Of a stretch of 64,000 nucleotides of DNA, positions 36,440 through 45,915 are shown in pieces. The stretch covers positions 3,984,001 to 4,048,000 of the forward strand of contig NZ_CP107532.1 of assembly GCF_025813715.1 (NCBI RefSeq). Reading direction: 5' to 3'. Both the position numbers and the translations under genes were made by a program. This DNA comes from Methylobacterium sp. FF17 (GTDB lineage Bacteria; Pseudomonadota; Alphaproteobacteria; Rhizobiales; Beijerinckiaceae). The notes beneath the pieces were generated by a model, which was given only the letters and a program-made list of their open reading frames with translations, made no database searches and was not told where the DNA came from. Position 1 is the first letter of the stretch. Each line of letters begins with the position of its first letter.

Positions 36440-37564
36440 CTACTCGATGACGATGCGGGGGGCCGCGCGGGGCGCCGGTCCGCCGGTGAGGTTGGCCCAG
36501 AGCTTGGCCGCGATGCCGCGATAGACCTGCGCATGCGGGCCGTCCGGGTCCACCGCCACCACGGGGCGGCCGGCATCGGAGGTCTCGCGGATCGTCATGT
36601 TGAGCGGCACCTCCCCGAGGAACGGCACCTCCAGGCGCTCGGCCTCCGCCCGCGCGCCGCCATGCCCGAAGATGTGCGAGGCCGTGCCGCAATGCGGGCA
36701 GATGAAGGTCGCCATGTTCTCGATCACACCGAGGATGGGAACCGCGACCTTCCGGAACATGGTCACGCCGCGCCGCGCATCGATCAGGGCGAGGTCCTGC
36801 GGCGTCGACACGATGACCGCCCCCGAGAGCGGGGTCGCCTGCGCCATGGTCAGCTGCGCGTCGCCGGTGCCGGGGGGCATGTCGACCACGAGCACGTCGA
36901 GCTCGCCCCAGGCGACCTCGCGCAGCATCTGGGTGATCGCCGACTGAACCATCGGCCCGCGCCAGATCATCGCCGTCTCGGCCTCGATCAGGAAGCCGAT
37001 GGACATCACCTTGATGCCGAAGCCTTCCATGGGCGCCAGCAGCCGCTCCTCGATGACCTTGGGCTTGCCCGACAGGCCGAACAGCTTCGGCACGGAGGGG
37101 CCGTAGATATCGGCATCGAGCAGCCCGACCCTCAGCCCCTGCGCGGAGAGCGCGAGGGCGAGGTTACAGGCCGTGGTGGACTTGCCGACGCCGCCCTTGC
37201 CGGAGGCCACCGCGACGATGTGCCGGACCCCCGGCAGGGCCGGGCCGGTGCGCTGGGGGGGAACGGCCGGGCGGCCGGGGGCCGGCGGCTGCGGCGGCGC
37301 CGGCTGGTTCGGCCCGCGCTCGGAGGTCAGGCTTGCGAAGACGCCCGAGACGCCGGGCGCGGCGAGGATCGCCCCTTCCGCCTGACGTCGGATCGGCTCG
37401 AAGCGCTGGGCCTCGCTCGGATCGATAAGGATCGAGAACATGACCCGGTTGGTGGGGTCCACCACCACCTGCGACAGGCGCCCGGAGGCGGGCAGGGTGG
37501 TGCCGGCGGCATCGACCGTCACGGTCGAGAGCACCTTCAGCACATCGTCTCGGGTGATCGCCAA
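36440..37564 (-). CDS. mrp: Mrp/NBP35-family ATP-binding Fe-S carrier (ApbC-like)
   Basis: A 374-residue protein that loads Fe-S clusters onto apo-proteins. It starts at a TTG ten bases after AAGGAG. An N-terminal MIP18/DUF59 domain (about 1-80: MAITRDDVLKVLSTV) is followed by a Pro-rich linker and the P-loop domain: VASGKGGVGKST (deviant Walker A), LLDADIYGPSVPKLFG, VVDMPPGTGDAQLT, and ENMATFICPHCG with the CxxC that bridges a cluster between two subunits. First gene of mrp-mobA. Confidence 0.93.
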   Translation of the reverse strand: MAITRDDVLKVLSTVTVDAAGTTLPASGRLSQVVVDPTNRVMFSILIDPSEAQRFEPIRRQAEGAILAAPGVSGVFASLTSERGPNQPAPPQPPAPGRPAVPPQRTGPALPGVRHIVAVASGKGGVGKSTTACNLALALSAQGLRVGLLDADIYGPSVPKLFGLSGKPKVIEERLLAPMEGFGIKVMSIGFLIEAETAMIWRGPMVQSAITQMLREVAWGELDVLVVDMPPGTGDAQLTMAQATPLSGAVIVSTPQDLALIDARRGVTMFRKVAVPILGVIENMATFICPHCGTASHIFGHGGARAEAERLEVPFLGEVPLNMTIRETSDAGRPVVAVDPDGPHAQVYRGIAAKLWANLTGGPAPRAAPRIVIE

Positions 37565-38036
37565 GGGTCTGGCTCCTTGCCGCGAGCGGCCGGACGAGGC
37601 TCGGCGCGGAGGTGAGGAAGAGGATCGTGGAGGCTCCGGCGGTCGCCCTTCGTCCACGCGAGGTCCCATGCGACAGCACAGGCCGCGTCCGAGCGCAAGC
37701 GGCGGCCTCGTGTGAGGGGGCGAGACAGGCCGTCACGGGGGCCACCCGCCAGGAATTCGCAGGTTTCCGCGCAGTGCCGACGTCCGCGATGTCGCTCGAT
37801 CACAGATTGCATTCACAGATCGGTAGGCATGCGGTGAATGGACCGGACGGCGCCTGCGTCTTCTTCCCGTACTGCAACGTTCGGTGCTGGACAGAAGAGA
37901 GTCGGGACGCTGCGGCGGCCCGGCCCGACACGGGATAACCTCAGCCTTGTTCCACTGGTCACGTCGCCCGTTCCCGAGTCCGCACGGCGCGGTGACGGCA
38001 TGCCCGCGCGGGGAGGTCGCCGACCGCGACCTCACG
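37565..38036. other. Divergent intergenic region between mrp and the GGDEF gene
   Basis: The 472 bases hold no supported gene. The frame of the GGDEF protein is open back to an ATG at 37884, but that 51-residue extension is Arg/Pro-rich without a motif. Promoters for both divergent genes should be here; the ATG-proximal part includes a relatively AT-rich GATCACAGATTGCATTCACA around 37800, but no clear operator was seen. Confidence 0.5.
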
Positions 38037-39311
38037 ATGAGCCCACGCCTACTGCGCTTCTCCCGCCCCGTCTCGGCGCGCTACGAGATCGATACGGGGC
38101 GCGAGCGGGCCCGCCACCTGCGCCGCACGATCCTGATCGGCCTCGTCTTCCATAACGGCTACAACCTGACGACGGCGCTGCTGATGCCCGGCATGCTGCC
38201 TCTGGCGCTCGGCCTGCGGCTGCTCCTGGTGACGCCGCTGGGGCTCCTCCTGGCCTGGGCCGTGACCCGGATGCCGGGTCCGACGCGCGAGCGCATGGTC
38301 ACCGCCACGATGCTGCTCGTGATCGGGGTCCCCATCCTGCTCTTCTGTCTCGAACCGGGGCCGATGAGCGCCATCTGCATGGTCGAGTACCCGCTGATGC
38401 TGGTCTTCGCCACCATGATGCTGGTCCTGCGCTTTCCCCACGCGCTGGTGGTCACGGGCATCGGCGCGGCGGCGTCCTTCGCCGGCCTCTGGCTGCGGTC
38501 GGACCTCGCGCCCGAACTCACCCTGTGCCTGGCCTTCCAGACCCTGACCGGCAGCTTCTTCGTCCTCTACGGCAATCACCGGATCGAGGCGGTGCACCGG
38601 CGCGCCTACCTCGTCTCGCTGCGCGAGATCCTGCGCTCGGCCGACCTCGAGCATGACCGGCGGGTGCTGACCGTGCTGTCGGAGACCGATGCCCTGACGG
38701 GGCTCGCCAACCGCCGCGCCCTGGACTCCGCCCTCGATGCCTCGGCCGGCGAGCCGCGCGGCACCGCGCTGCTGATGATCGACGTCGACCACTTCAAGCG
38801 CTTCAACGACACGTACGGCCATCCGGCGGGGGACGACTGCCTGCGCCGCCTCGCCGAGGCCCTGGCCGACGAGACCCGGGGCGGACGCGATCTCGTGGCC
38901 CGCTACGGGGGCGAGGAATTCTCGATCCTGATGCGGGGCTGCGAGGCCCGCGCGGTGGAGCGGGTCGTCGCGCGTCTGCGTGCCCGGATCGCCCGCCTCG
39001 CCATCCCGCACGGCGCCCGGGGCGACGATCTCGCGGTGATCTCCGTGAGCATCGGCGTGGCCCTGAGGGGAGCGGGGGCCACCGTCGGGCCGAGGGAGCT
39101 TCTCGTCCAGGCCGATGGCGCCCTCTACGAGGCCAAGCGGCAGGGCCGGAACCGCCACGTGATCCGGTTCGTGGGCGAAGTGGGTCTCTTGGAGGAGCGC
39201 CGCCCCGGCCGGCTGGCCGCCCTGCGCCGCATGCACGCCCGATCGGTCAAGCCCATGCCGAGCAAGGGCCCGGCGGCAAGGCCCGAAACCAATGCCGCCC
39301 TGGCTCGTTGA
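38037..39311 (+). CDS. Membrane diguanylate cyclase (GGDEF)
   Basis: A 424-residue protein that should make cyclic-di-GMP. The N-terminal 200 residues contain about six transmembrane helices (for example MLPLALGLRLLLVTPLGLLL and MVEYPLMLVFATMMLVL), a MASE-like sensor. A short helical linker leads to the GGDEF domain: SETDALTGLANRRALD, MIDVDHFKRFNDTYGHPAGD (metal-binding Asp) and RYGGEEFSIL. The usual inhibitory RxxD site before the signature is not kept (the matching tetrad is GGRD), so product inhibition may be lost. The start at 38037 is chosen because upstream sequence lacks structure. Confidence 0.88.
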   Translation: MSPRLLRFSRPVSARYEIDTGRERARHLRRTILIGLVFHNGYNLTTALLMPGMLPLALGLRLLLVTPLGLLLAWAVTRMPGPTRERMVTATMLLVIGVPILLFCLEPGPMSAICMVEYPLMLVFATMMLVLRFPHALVVTGIGAAASFAGLWLRSDLAPELTLCLAFQTLTGSFFVLYGNHRIEAVHRRAYLVSLREILRSADLEHDRRVLTVLSETDALTGLANRRALDSALDASAGEPRGTALLMIDVDHFKRFNDTYGHPAGDDCLRRLAEALADETRGGRDLVARYGGEEFSILMRGCEARAVERVVARLRARIARLAIPHGARGDDLAVISVSIGVALRGAGATVGPRELLVQADGALYEAKRQGRNRHVIRFVGEVGLLEERRPGRLAALRRMHARSVKPMPSKGPAARPETNAALAR

Positions 39312-39376
39312 GCAGACGAACCAGCGCCGCGCATCCGCGCCGGACAACCTTTCGATCAGTTGGAGACTGCGATCCC

Positions 39377-39880
39377 ATGCACCAGGGCAACCACCGCGAC
39401 CACGAGGGCGCCAAGAAGCTGTTCGCCCTCATCAAGGACGTCAAGGTCGCGATGATGACCACGGCCGACCCGGACGGGAAGCTCTACAGCCGTCCGATGT
39501 GGTGCCAGGAGGCGGACGAGAACGGCGACCTGTGGTTCTTCACCAAGCTGCACTCGCCCAAGACCGCCGAGATCAGCAAGGACAACCAGATCAACCTCGC
39601 CTACTCCGATCCGTCGAGCCAGACCTACGTGTCGGTCGCCGGCAAGGCCGAGATCGTGACCGATCAGGCGGTCATCGACGACAAGTGGACCGAGAGCCTG
39701 AAGACCTGGTTCCCGAACGGCAAGGACGACCCGGAGGTCGCTCTCATCCGCGTTCACCCCGAGAAGGGCGAGTACTGGGACAGCCCGAACGCCACCATGC
39801 TGCACCTCTACGGGTACGTGAAGGCGGCCCTGACCGGCGAGTCCCCGAAGACCGAGACCAAGAAGGTCGATCTCGCCTGA
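39377..39880 (+). CDS. Pyridoxamine 5'-phosphate oxidase-like (general stress) protein
   Basis: A 167-residue split-barrel flavin-binding-type protein. It reads AKKLFALIKDVKVAMMTTAD, LYSRPMWCQEADENGDLWFF, INLAYSDPSSQTYVSVAGKAEIV and KTWFPNGKDDPEVALIRVHP, the pattern of the 'general stress protein 26' branch of the PNPOx family. Members bind FMN or FAD and are linked to stress tolerance; the reaction is unknown. Confidence 0.85.
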   Translation: MHQGNHRDHEGAKKLFALIKDVKVAMMTTADPDGKLYSRPMWCQEADENGDLWFFTKLHSPKTAEISKDNQINLAYSDPSSQTYVSVAGKAEIVTDQAVIDDKWTESLKTWFPNGKDDPEVALIRVHPEKGEYWDSPNATMLHLYGYVKAALTGESPKTETKKVDLA

Positions 39881-40072
39881 GCCTCAGGCCCGGACGGACG
39901 GGGCGGCATGCCGAGGGGCGCGCCGCCCCGATGCGTTTTCGGGGCACAGCCCGTGCGGGAACCCGCCGCGCGGCGGCGTTGCCGTACCCGCGATTGACTT
40001 GTGACCGGGTGCCATGCGCCTCTGGCGCCGCGTGGGCGCCGAAGCCCCGTGTCAGGGGCCCCGATCCGAACC

Positions 40073-41365
40073 ATGCTCGATCTCGCCACGCGGGTGTACA
40101 ACCACAGCTTCAAGATCGACCCGATCGTCCGGTCGCTGCTCGACACGGATTTCTACAAGCTCCTGATGGCGCAGACGATCTTTCGCCGCCATCGCGAGGC
40201 CCAGGTCACCTTCGGCATCCAGAACCGCTCCCGCCAGGTACGCCTCGCCGAGTTCGTCGATGCGGGCGAACTCCGCGAGCAGCTCGACCATGCACGCTCG
40301 GTGTCCTTGAGCCGTGGCGAATCCACCTGGCTGCGCGGCAATACCTTCTACGGCCAGCGCCAGATGTTCTCCGCCGATTTCATGGACTGGCTCGAAGGAT
40401 TCCGGCTCCCCGAGTACGAACTCGAGGCGCGCGACGGCCAATACGTGCTCACCTTCCACGGCCCCTGGCTCGAGACCACGATGTGGGAGGTGCCGGCGCT
40501 GGCGATCCTCAACGAGCTGCGCACGCGGGGCGTCGTGCGCCACCTCGGGAAGCTCGACCTGCAGGTGCTCTATGCCCGGGCGATGACGCGGGTCTGGGAG
40601 AAGATCGAGCGACTCCAGCGCCTGCCGGGGCTCTCCATCGCGGATTTCGGGACGCGCCGCCGTCACGGCTTCCTCTGGCAGGACTGGTGCGTCGAGGCGA
40701 TGCACGAGGCGCTCGGCGACCGCTTCCTCGGAACCTCGAACTGCCTCATCGCCCTGCGCCGCGAGGTCGAGGCGGTGGGCACCAACGCCCACGAACTGCC
40801 GATGGTCTACGCCGCCCTCGCCGACGACGATGCCGCGCTTGCCCAGGCGCCGTACGCGGTGCTCGCCGACTGGCAGCAGGATTACGCCGGCAATCTCCTC
40901 GTGATGCTGCCCGATACCTACGGCACCACGGGCTTCCTGCGGAACGCCCCCGAATGGATGAGCGCCTGGACCGGCATCCGCATCGATTCGAAGGAGCCGA
41001 TCGCCGGGGGCGAGGAGGCGATCGCCTGGTGGCGCGCCCGCGGATCGGACCCCCGCGAGAAACTCGCGATCTTCTCCGACGGTCTCGACATCGACACCAT
41101 CGAGGCGATCCACGCCCATTTCCATGGCCGCATGCGGATCGGCTACGGCTGGGGCACGCTGCTCACCAACGACTTCCGGGGCCTCGTGCCGGACGGACGC
41201 CTCGATCCGATCTCCATCGTCTGCAAGGTGATCGCCGCGAACGGGCGGCCCACCGTGAAGATCTCGGACAACCCGTCGAAGGCGATCGGCCCCGAGGCCG
41301 AGATCGCACGCTACACCCGCGTCTTCGACATCGAGAACCAGGCCGCGATGCCGGTCCTCGTCTGA
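40073..41365 (+). CDS. pncB: Nicotinate phosphoribosyltransferase
   Basis: A 430-residue enzyme of the Preiss-Handler NAD salvage route, forming nicotinate mononucleotide from nicotinate and PRPP. Motifs: LLDTDFYKLLMAQTIF, SIADFGTRRRHGFLWQ (with the conserved Arg), FLGTSNCLIAL, VGTNAHELPMVYAA with the catalytic His, and RIGYGWGTLLTNDF. The start is the ATG before LDLATRVYNHSF; upstream frame is unlike protein. Confidence 0.95.
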   Translation: MLDLATRVYNHSFKIDPIVRSLLDTDFYKLLMAQTIFRRHREAQVTFGIQNRSRQVRLAEFVDAGELREQLDHARSVSLSRGESTWLRGNTFYGQRQMFSADFMDWLEGFRLPEYELEARDGQYVLTFHGPWLETTMWEVPALAILNELRTRGVVRHLGKLDLQVLYARAMTRVWEKIERLQRLPGLSIADFGTRRRHGFLWQDWCVEAMHEALGDRFLGTSNCLIALRREVEAVGTNAHELPMVYAALADDDAALAQAPYAVLADWQQDYAGNLLVMLPDTYGTTGFLRNAPEWMSAWTGIRIDSKEPIAGGEEAIAWWRARGSDPREKLAIFSDGLDIDTIEAIHAHFHGRMRIGYGWGTLLTNDFRGLVPDGRLDPISIVCKVIAANGRPTVKISDNPSKAIGPEAEIARYTRVFDIENQAAMPVLV

Positions 41366-41384
41366 GCGAGGTGGGGGCCGGGTC

Positions 41385-42494
41385 TCAGCGCGGATCGCCC
41401 TGGACGATGACCCCGTACCAGCCGAGCCCCGCATAGGTCTCGTAGCCGGGCGTGCGGTGGAAGGCGGTCACGGCCCCGGTACGGGGGTCGAGATCGGCCC
41501 CGCTCGGGCGCCCCTTCGGGGTGAAGGCGAGGGTCTCCTCCAGCACCCCGCGCCCATCCGAGGCCGCGATCACGCGCTGCTTGGCATCCACGAGGAGGAC
41601 CCGCGTGCGGGCGCGATCCGCATCGGACACGCGCACGCCGTCGACGATGGCACGGGCCTGGGCCTGCCAGTCGAAATGGATCGCGAGGACGCCGGTCGCC
41701 GCCCCGTGGGGATCTCCACCCGCCCGGATGCTGGCGCAATAGGTGGCCACCTGCGCGCCGTTCAGGCTCGACTGGCAGGCTACGTCGCCGGCCACGTATT
41801 CCTCCCCGCTGGCGAGGGCGGCGGCGCGGCGGAACCAGTCCTCGCCGGCCACGTTGCGACCCACCAGCGCGGGATACCGGTCCGGCCGCCCATGGGCGAG
41901 CACGTTGCCCTGGAGATCGCAGAGCCAGAGGTCGAGATACACGGTGTAGGCATCGAGGATGATGCCCAGGCGCCCGCTGGCATGGGCCGCCGCCGCCGGG
42001 CTCGGGACCGCCGCGCAATCCACGACGGCCGCATCCGTCGCCCACCAGCGCACGTCGCAGGTCCGCTCGTAGAGGTTGCGGTCGATGAGTTCGACGGCAT
42101 TGAGCGCGAGATCGATCAACCGCTCGGTCTGCGATTCTTCCGCGAAGTTGCGGACACGGGTCTGCAGCCCCGCGATCCGGTTCGACAATTCGACCTCTAG
42201 GGCCTTGGCGACCCCTTCGACCTCCGCGCCGATGTTGCGCACCTCCTGCGCCACCACGGAGAACCCGCGTCCCATCTCGCCGGCCCGGGCGGCCTCGATC
42301 AGGGCGTTCAGCGCCAGGATCTTCACTTGCCCGGTGATCGCCTGAATGCGGCGGCTCTTCTCGGAAGAGATGTGGCGAAGCTCGGCGATCTCCGCGGCGA
42401 TGCCGTGGAGGTTCGTGGCTTCGGGAGCCGTAGGTTGGGGGGCTGGGGGTTCGGAGCCCGCCCTCACCGCCATGTCCTGCAAAAGAGCCTCCAA
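41385..42494 (-). CDS. Soluble chemoreceptor-like protein with MCP signal segment before a Cache-like domain
   Basis: A 369-residue protein without transmembrane helices. Residues about 40-100 hold an MCP signalling tip: SRRIQAITGQVKILALNALI then EAARAGEMGRGFSVVAQEV. A coiled segment follows (about 100-150), and residues 170-365 resemble a Cache-type sensor (AYTVYLDLWLCDLQGNVLAH; VGRNVAGEDWFRRAAALASG; ATGVLAIHFDWQAQARAIV). The sensor is C-terminal, the reverse of standard receptors, and only one arm of the signalling hairpin is present. Start choice is uncertain: TTG 42494, an in-frame TTG four codons later with GGAGG at good distance, or ATG 42473. Confidence 0.75.
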   Translation of the reverse strand: MEALLQDMAVRAGSEPPAPQPTAPEATNLHGIAAEIAELRHISSEKSRRIQAITGQVKILALNALIEAARAGEMGRGFSVVAQEVRNIGAEVEGVAKALEVELSNRIAGLQTRVRNFAEESQTERLIDLALNAVELIDRNLYERTCDVRWWATDAAVVDCAAVPSPAAAAHASGRLGIILDAYTVYLDLWLCDLQGNVLAHGRPDRYPALVGRNVAGEDWFRRAAALASGEEYVAGDVACQSSLNGAQVATYCASIRAGGDPHGAATGVLAIHFDWQAQARAIVDGVRVSDADRARTRVLLVDAKQRVIAASDGRGVLEETLAFTPKGRPSGADLDPRTGAVTAFHRTPGYETYAGLGWYGVIVQGDPR

Positions 42495-43044
42495 CCGCCT
42501 TCAGTAGAAAATCGAGAATCGTACGGCTTGTTCTAAGACTGAATTAAATACGCCCCTTCCACAGGATAGATTCCTGCTCCGCGCGGCTTACATTTTTCGG
42601 ATTCCGCAAAAACTCAGATCAAAGATCCCGCCGTCGTTGGGCAAAGCGCAATCGGCGGATTTTGTCTCGCCCGATGACAGGCAATACTTTACGGATTTCG
42701 AAGCGTAGGCGGACGGTCGAGCTTCGGACGCTCGAAGACGATCGCGCCGGCCCCGTCGGCTGCGACGGGGCGATACTTCGCTGCGGCCGAGGATTCGTGA
42801 ATTGTAACCACGCGGATGCCACGCGCTTCGGTTGGGAAGGCACCCTCAGGACAACCGGAAACTGGTCCATGGCGCGCGTTAAGCGCTGGAAGCCATGCGC
42901 GAAACGCGTGGCGCAGCGGCGAGCTCACGGCGGCGTGACGGGATCCGCCGCCGGGAGGGATCGTTTTCCGCAGGGTCGCCGTTCTTCAGGCGGTGGTGGC
43001 CGCGAGGCGGATTGCCGCGTGTCGCGTCGTGAAACGGAACCGGA
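42495..43044. other. 550-base divergent intergenic region, AT-richer at its left end
   Basis: Between the chemoreceptor and the AI-2E transporter genes. Positions 42500-42690 are clearly AT-richer than the rest of the window (TTGTTCTAAGACTGAATTAA near 42530) and should hold the chemoreceptor promoter. Small open frames on both strands in 42620-43160 overlap each other and show no motif, so none is called. Confidence 0.5.
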
Positions 43045-45000
43045 ATGGCCCTGAAATCAATCTCGAAGCCGTCCCTGGTCCCCCCGCGACCCACGCGCAT
43101 CGCGGCGGCCGGTACGCCGCCCCAGGCCCTGACCTCCCCCCTGATCGTGGCCGCCCTCATCATGGTGGGCCTCTATGTCGGGCGGGACGTCCTGATCCCG
43201 ATCGCCATCGCGATCCTGCTCTCCTTCGTGCTCGGCCCCCTGGTGAACCTGCTGCGGCGCTGGCATTTCGGCCGCTTCCTCTCGGTGGCGACCTCCGTGG
43301 TCATCGCCCTCGGAACCGCCGCCGCCCTCGCGACCCTGATCGGGGTGCAGCTCGCGGACATCGCCAAGGACGTGCCGCGCTACCGCAGCACCATCGAGCG
43401 CAAGATCGAGGGCTTGAGCGACACGCCGGCCGGTCGCCTCGCCGGCTACGTGGCCAGCATCGGCCGGACGATGCACGAGAGCCGCGAGGAGCCCAAACCC
43501 GAAACCCCGCCCAAGCCTGCGCCGCAGGCCGGTGCCGCGCCGCCCGAGAAGGCGATCCTCGTCGAGGTCAAGGAGCGTGCGCCGGGGCCGGTGACGCTGG
43601 CGGGCACGCTGCTCTCGCCGATCCTGCATCCGCTGGCCACCATCGGCATCGTCTTCGTGGTGCTGCTGTTCCTGCTGATGCAGCGCGAGGACCTGCGCGA
43701 CCGCATGATCCGCCTCGCCGGCTCCAGCGACCTGCATCGCACCACCGTGGCGATGGACGACGCCGCCAAGCGCCTCAGCCGCTACTTCCTGGTTCAGCTC
43801 GGGCTGAACGCCTCCTTCGGCCTCGTGGTCGGCATCGGCCTCTACGTGCTGGGCGTGCCGAACCCGGTGCTCTGGGGCATCTTCTCGGCGCTGATGCGCT
43901 TCGTGCCCTACGTGGGCGCCTTCGTTTCGGCCCTGTTCCCGCTGGCGCTCGCCGCCGCCGTCGATCCCGGCTGGTCGATGGTGATCGGCACCCTCATCCT
44001 GTTCCTGATCCTCGAGCCGCTGGTGGGGCACTTCATCGAGCCGATGCTCTACGGGCAGTCGACCGGCATGTCGCCCTTCGCGGTCCTGGTCTCGGCCCTG
44101 TTCTGGACCTGGCTCTGGGGGCCTGTCGGCCTGCTTCTCTCCACGCCGCTGACCGTGTGCCTCGTCGTCCTGGGGCGGCACGTGGACAAGCTCGAGTTCC
44201 TCGACGTGCTGTTCGGGGACCGGCCGGCGCTGACCCCGGTGGAGAACTTCTATCAGCGGATCCTCGCCGACGACCCCGAGGAGGTGCAGGAGCATGCCGA
44301 CCTCATCCTGAAGACGAGTTCGCTGACCGCCTACTACGACGAGGTGGTGATCCGGGGCCTCGAACTCGCCGCCCGCGACGCGGCGCGCGGGGTGCTCACC
44401 AGCGAGCAGAAGAACGATATCCGCACCAGCGTCGGCGGGCTCATCGAGGAACTGGCGGACCGGGACGACCTGCGCGGCGACACCGAGGCGAAGGCCGACC
44501 CGGACGCCCCGCGTCCGACGCCGGTCCCCGAGGTCTGGCGTCCCGCCGGCACCGTCCTGTGCGTGGCCGGGCGCAGCTTCGTCGACGAGGCCGCCTGCGC
44601 GATCCTGGCCCAGCTCCTGACCAAGCGCGGGATCGGCACGCGGGTGGCGCCGTTCTCGGACGTGGCGCGGGCGCGGATCGGCGAATTCGATGCCGGCCCC
44701 GCCAAGCTGGTCTGCGTGGTCTCGATGGCGATCAGCGGCGAGCCGACGCATCTGCGCCGCCTCGGCGAGCGCCTGCGGCGCAAGCTGCCCGACGCCTGCT
44801 TCATCCTCGGCCTGTGGCAGGCCGACGAGGCCCTCGACGAGGCCGCCCAGCGCCGCGCGGTCGATGCCGACATCCACGTCTCGTCGCTGCGCGCCGCCGT
44901 CGATGCGGTGGTCGCCACCGCCCATGGCGAGCGGGCCCCGGCGCGCACGGCCCCGGAGGCGAATGAGGGACTCGCCCGCGTTCAGCCCATGCCGGTCTGA
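43045..45000 (+). CDS. AI-2E family transporter with extra C-terminal domain
   Basis: A 651-residue membrane protein. Residues 30-370 form the AI-2E transporter (PF01594) domain with about eight helices: DVLIPIAIAILLSFVLGPLV, then a soluble loop with a Pro-rich insert, then FLVQLGLNASFGLVVGIGLY, WGIFSALMRFVPYVGAFVSA and VGHFIEPMLYGQSTGMSPF. Members export small molecules such as autoinducer-2 or act as Na+/H+ antiporters; here the substrate is unknown. Residues about 500-625 form a Rossmann-like cytoplasmic domain (GTVLCVAGRSFVDEAACAIL; KLVCVVSMAISGEPTHLRRL) similar to B12-binding folds but without the cobalamin His motif. Confidence 0.85.
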   Translation: MALKSISKPSLVPPRPTRIAAAGTPPQALTSPLIVAALIMVGLYVGRDVLIPIAIAILLSFVLGPLVNLLRRWHFGRFLSVATSVVIALGTAAALATLIGVQLADIAKDVPRYRSTIERKIEGLSDTPAGRLAGYVASIGRTMHESREEPKPETPPKPAPQAGAAPPEKAILVEVKERAPGPVTLAGTLLSPILHPLATIGIVFVVLLFLLMQREDLRDRMIRLAGSSDLHRTTVAMDDAAKRLSRYFLVQLGLNASFGLVVGIGLYVLGVPNPVLWGIFSALMRFVPYVGAFVSALFPLALAAAVDPGWSMVIGTLILFLILEPLVGHFIEPMLYGQSTGMSPFAVLVSALFWTWLWGPVGLLLSTPLTVCLVVLGRHVDKLEFLDVLFGDRPALTPVENFYQRILADDPEEVQEHADLILKTSSLTAYYDEVVIRGLELAARDAARGVLTSEQKNDIRTSVGGLIEELADRDDLRGDTEAKADPDAPRPTPVPEVWRPAGTVLCVAGRSFVDEAACAILAQLLTKRGIGTRVAPFSDVARARIGEFDAGPAKLVCVVSMAISGEPTHLRRLGERLRRKLPDACFILGLWQADEALDEAAQRRAVDADIHVSSLRAAVDAVVATAHGERAPARTAPEANEGLARVQPMPV

Positions 45001-45126
45001 AATCTGCCCATCCGAATTCCGTCCGTTGCACGCATCCAGTCCGATGCGGCCCGCCGCTTTTGGGGCTTGACCGGCGACGCTTCCGTCCGCTTCGCTCCCC
45101 CGGCGTTTCGCAGGAGGAAAGGGCCG

Positions 45127-45915
45127 ATGAGCGTCGTCGATCTCGCGCGGTTCATGGACGATCTCGCCAACGCCTCGGGGCAGGCGATCCTGCCCTTCTT
45201 CCGGGCGGCCTTCGGCATGGACGACAAGGCGCGCGGTCATGCCGCCTTCGACCCCGTGACCGAGGCCGACCGGGCGGCGGAGGTGGCGATGCGCGGCATG
45301 ATCCGGCGCGCCCTGCCGACCCACGGCATCCTCGGCGAGGAGTTCGGATCGGAGAATCTCGACGCGGAATGCGTCTGGGTGCTCGACCCCATCGACGGGA
45401 CCCGGGCCTTCATCGCCGGCCTGCCGACCTGGGGCACGCTGATCGGCCTGACGCATCACGGCGCGGCCGTGCGCGGCCTGATGCACCAGCCCTACCTCGC
45501 CGAGCGCTTCTCGGGCGACGGCGCGAGCGCGACCCTGCGCTCGCCGCGCGGCACGCGGCCCCTCTACACGCGGCGCGGCACGGCCCTCGACCAGGCCATC
45601 CTCGCCACCACCGACCCGCGCCTGTTCGCGGACGGCGCGGAGCGCGAGCGCTTCCTCGGATTGGAGGGCGCCGTCCGGCTCTCCCGCTACGGCACGGATT
45701 GCTACGCCTACTGCATGCTGGCGGCGGGGCAGATCGATCTCGTGGTCGAGGCCGGCCTCAAGCCCTACGACATCGTCGCGCTGATCCCGATCGTCGAGGG
45801 GGCCGGCGGCGTCGTGACGACCTGGGACGGCGGCCCGGCGACGGGGGGCGGACGGATCGTGGCATCCGGCGACCGCCGCCTGCACGAGGCGGCCCTGCGC
45901 CACCTCAACCCGTAA
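45127..45915 (+). CDS. hisN: Histidinol-phosphatase (inositol monophosphatase family)
   Basis: A 262-residue Mg2+-dependent phosphatase. The ATG follows AGGAGGAAAGGGCCG. Motifs: DPVTEADRAAEVAMR, ILGEEFG, the metal site VLDPIDGTRAFIAGLPTWG and KPYDIVALIPIVEGAGG. The 'GTRAFIAGLPTWGTLIGL' wording is typical of the HisN type, which performs the penultimate step of histidine synthesis. The 3' end overlaps the convergent hydrolase gene by 11 bases. Confidence 0.9.
   Translation: MSVVDLARFMDDLANASGQAILPFFRAAFGMDDKARGHAAFDPVTEADRAAEVAMRGMIRRALPTHGILGEEFGSENLDAECVWVLDPIDGTRAFIAGLPTWGTLIGLTHHGAAVRGLMHQPYLAERFSGDGASATLRSPRGTRPLYTRRGTALDQAILATTDPRLFADGAERERFLGLEGAVRLSRYGTDCYAYCMLAAGQIDLVVEAGLKPYDIVALIPIVEGAGGVVTTWDGGPATGGGRIVASGDRRLHEAALRHLNP

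Noticed and set aside
37884..38036. A longer N-terminus for the GGDEF protein from ATG 37884
   Set aside because: The extra 51 residues are Arg/Pro-rich and precede the membrane domain without motif; ATG 38037 fits the architecture better.
42619..43163. Several 80-130-codon frames in the region between the chemoreceptor and the AI-2E transporter
   Set aside because: They overlap on both strands, lack ribosome-binding sites and have no family features.
43057..45903. A 948-codon open frame on the minus strand opposite the AI-2E transporter and hisN genes
   Set aside because: It mirrors two well-supported genes, has the Arg/Gly/His-rich composition of antisense frames in high-GC DNA, and shows no domain.
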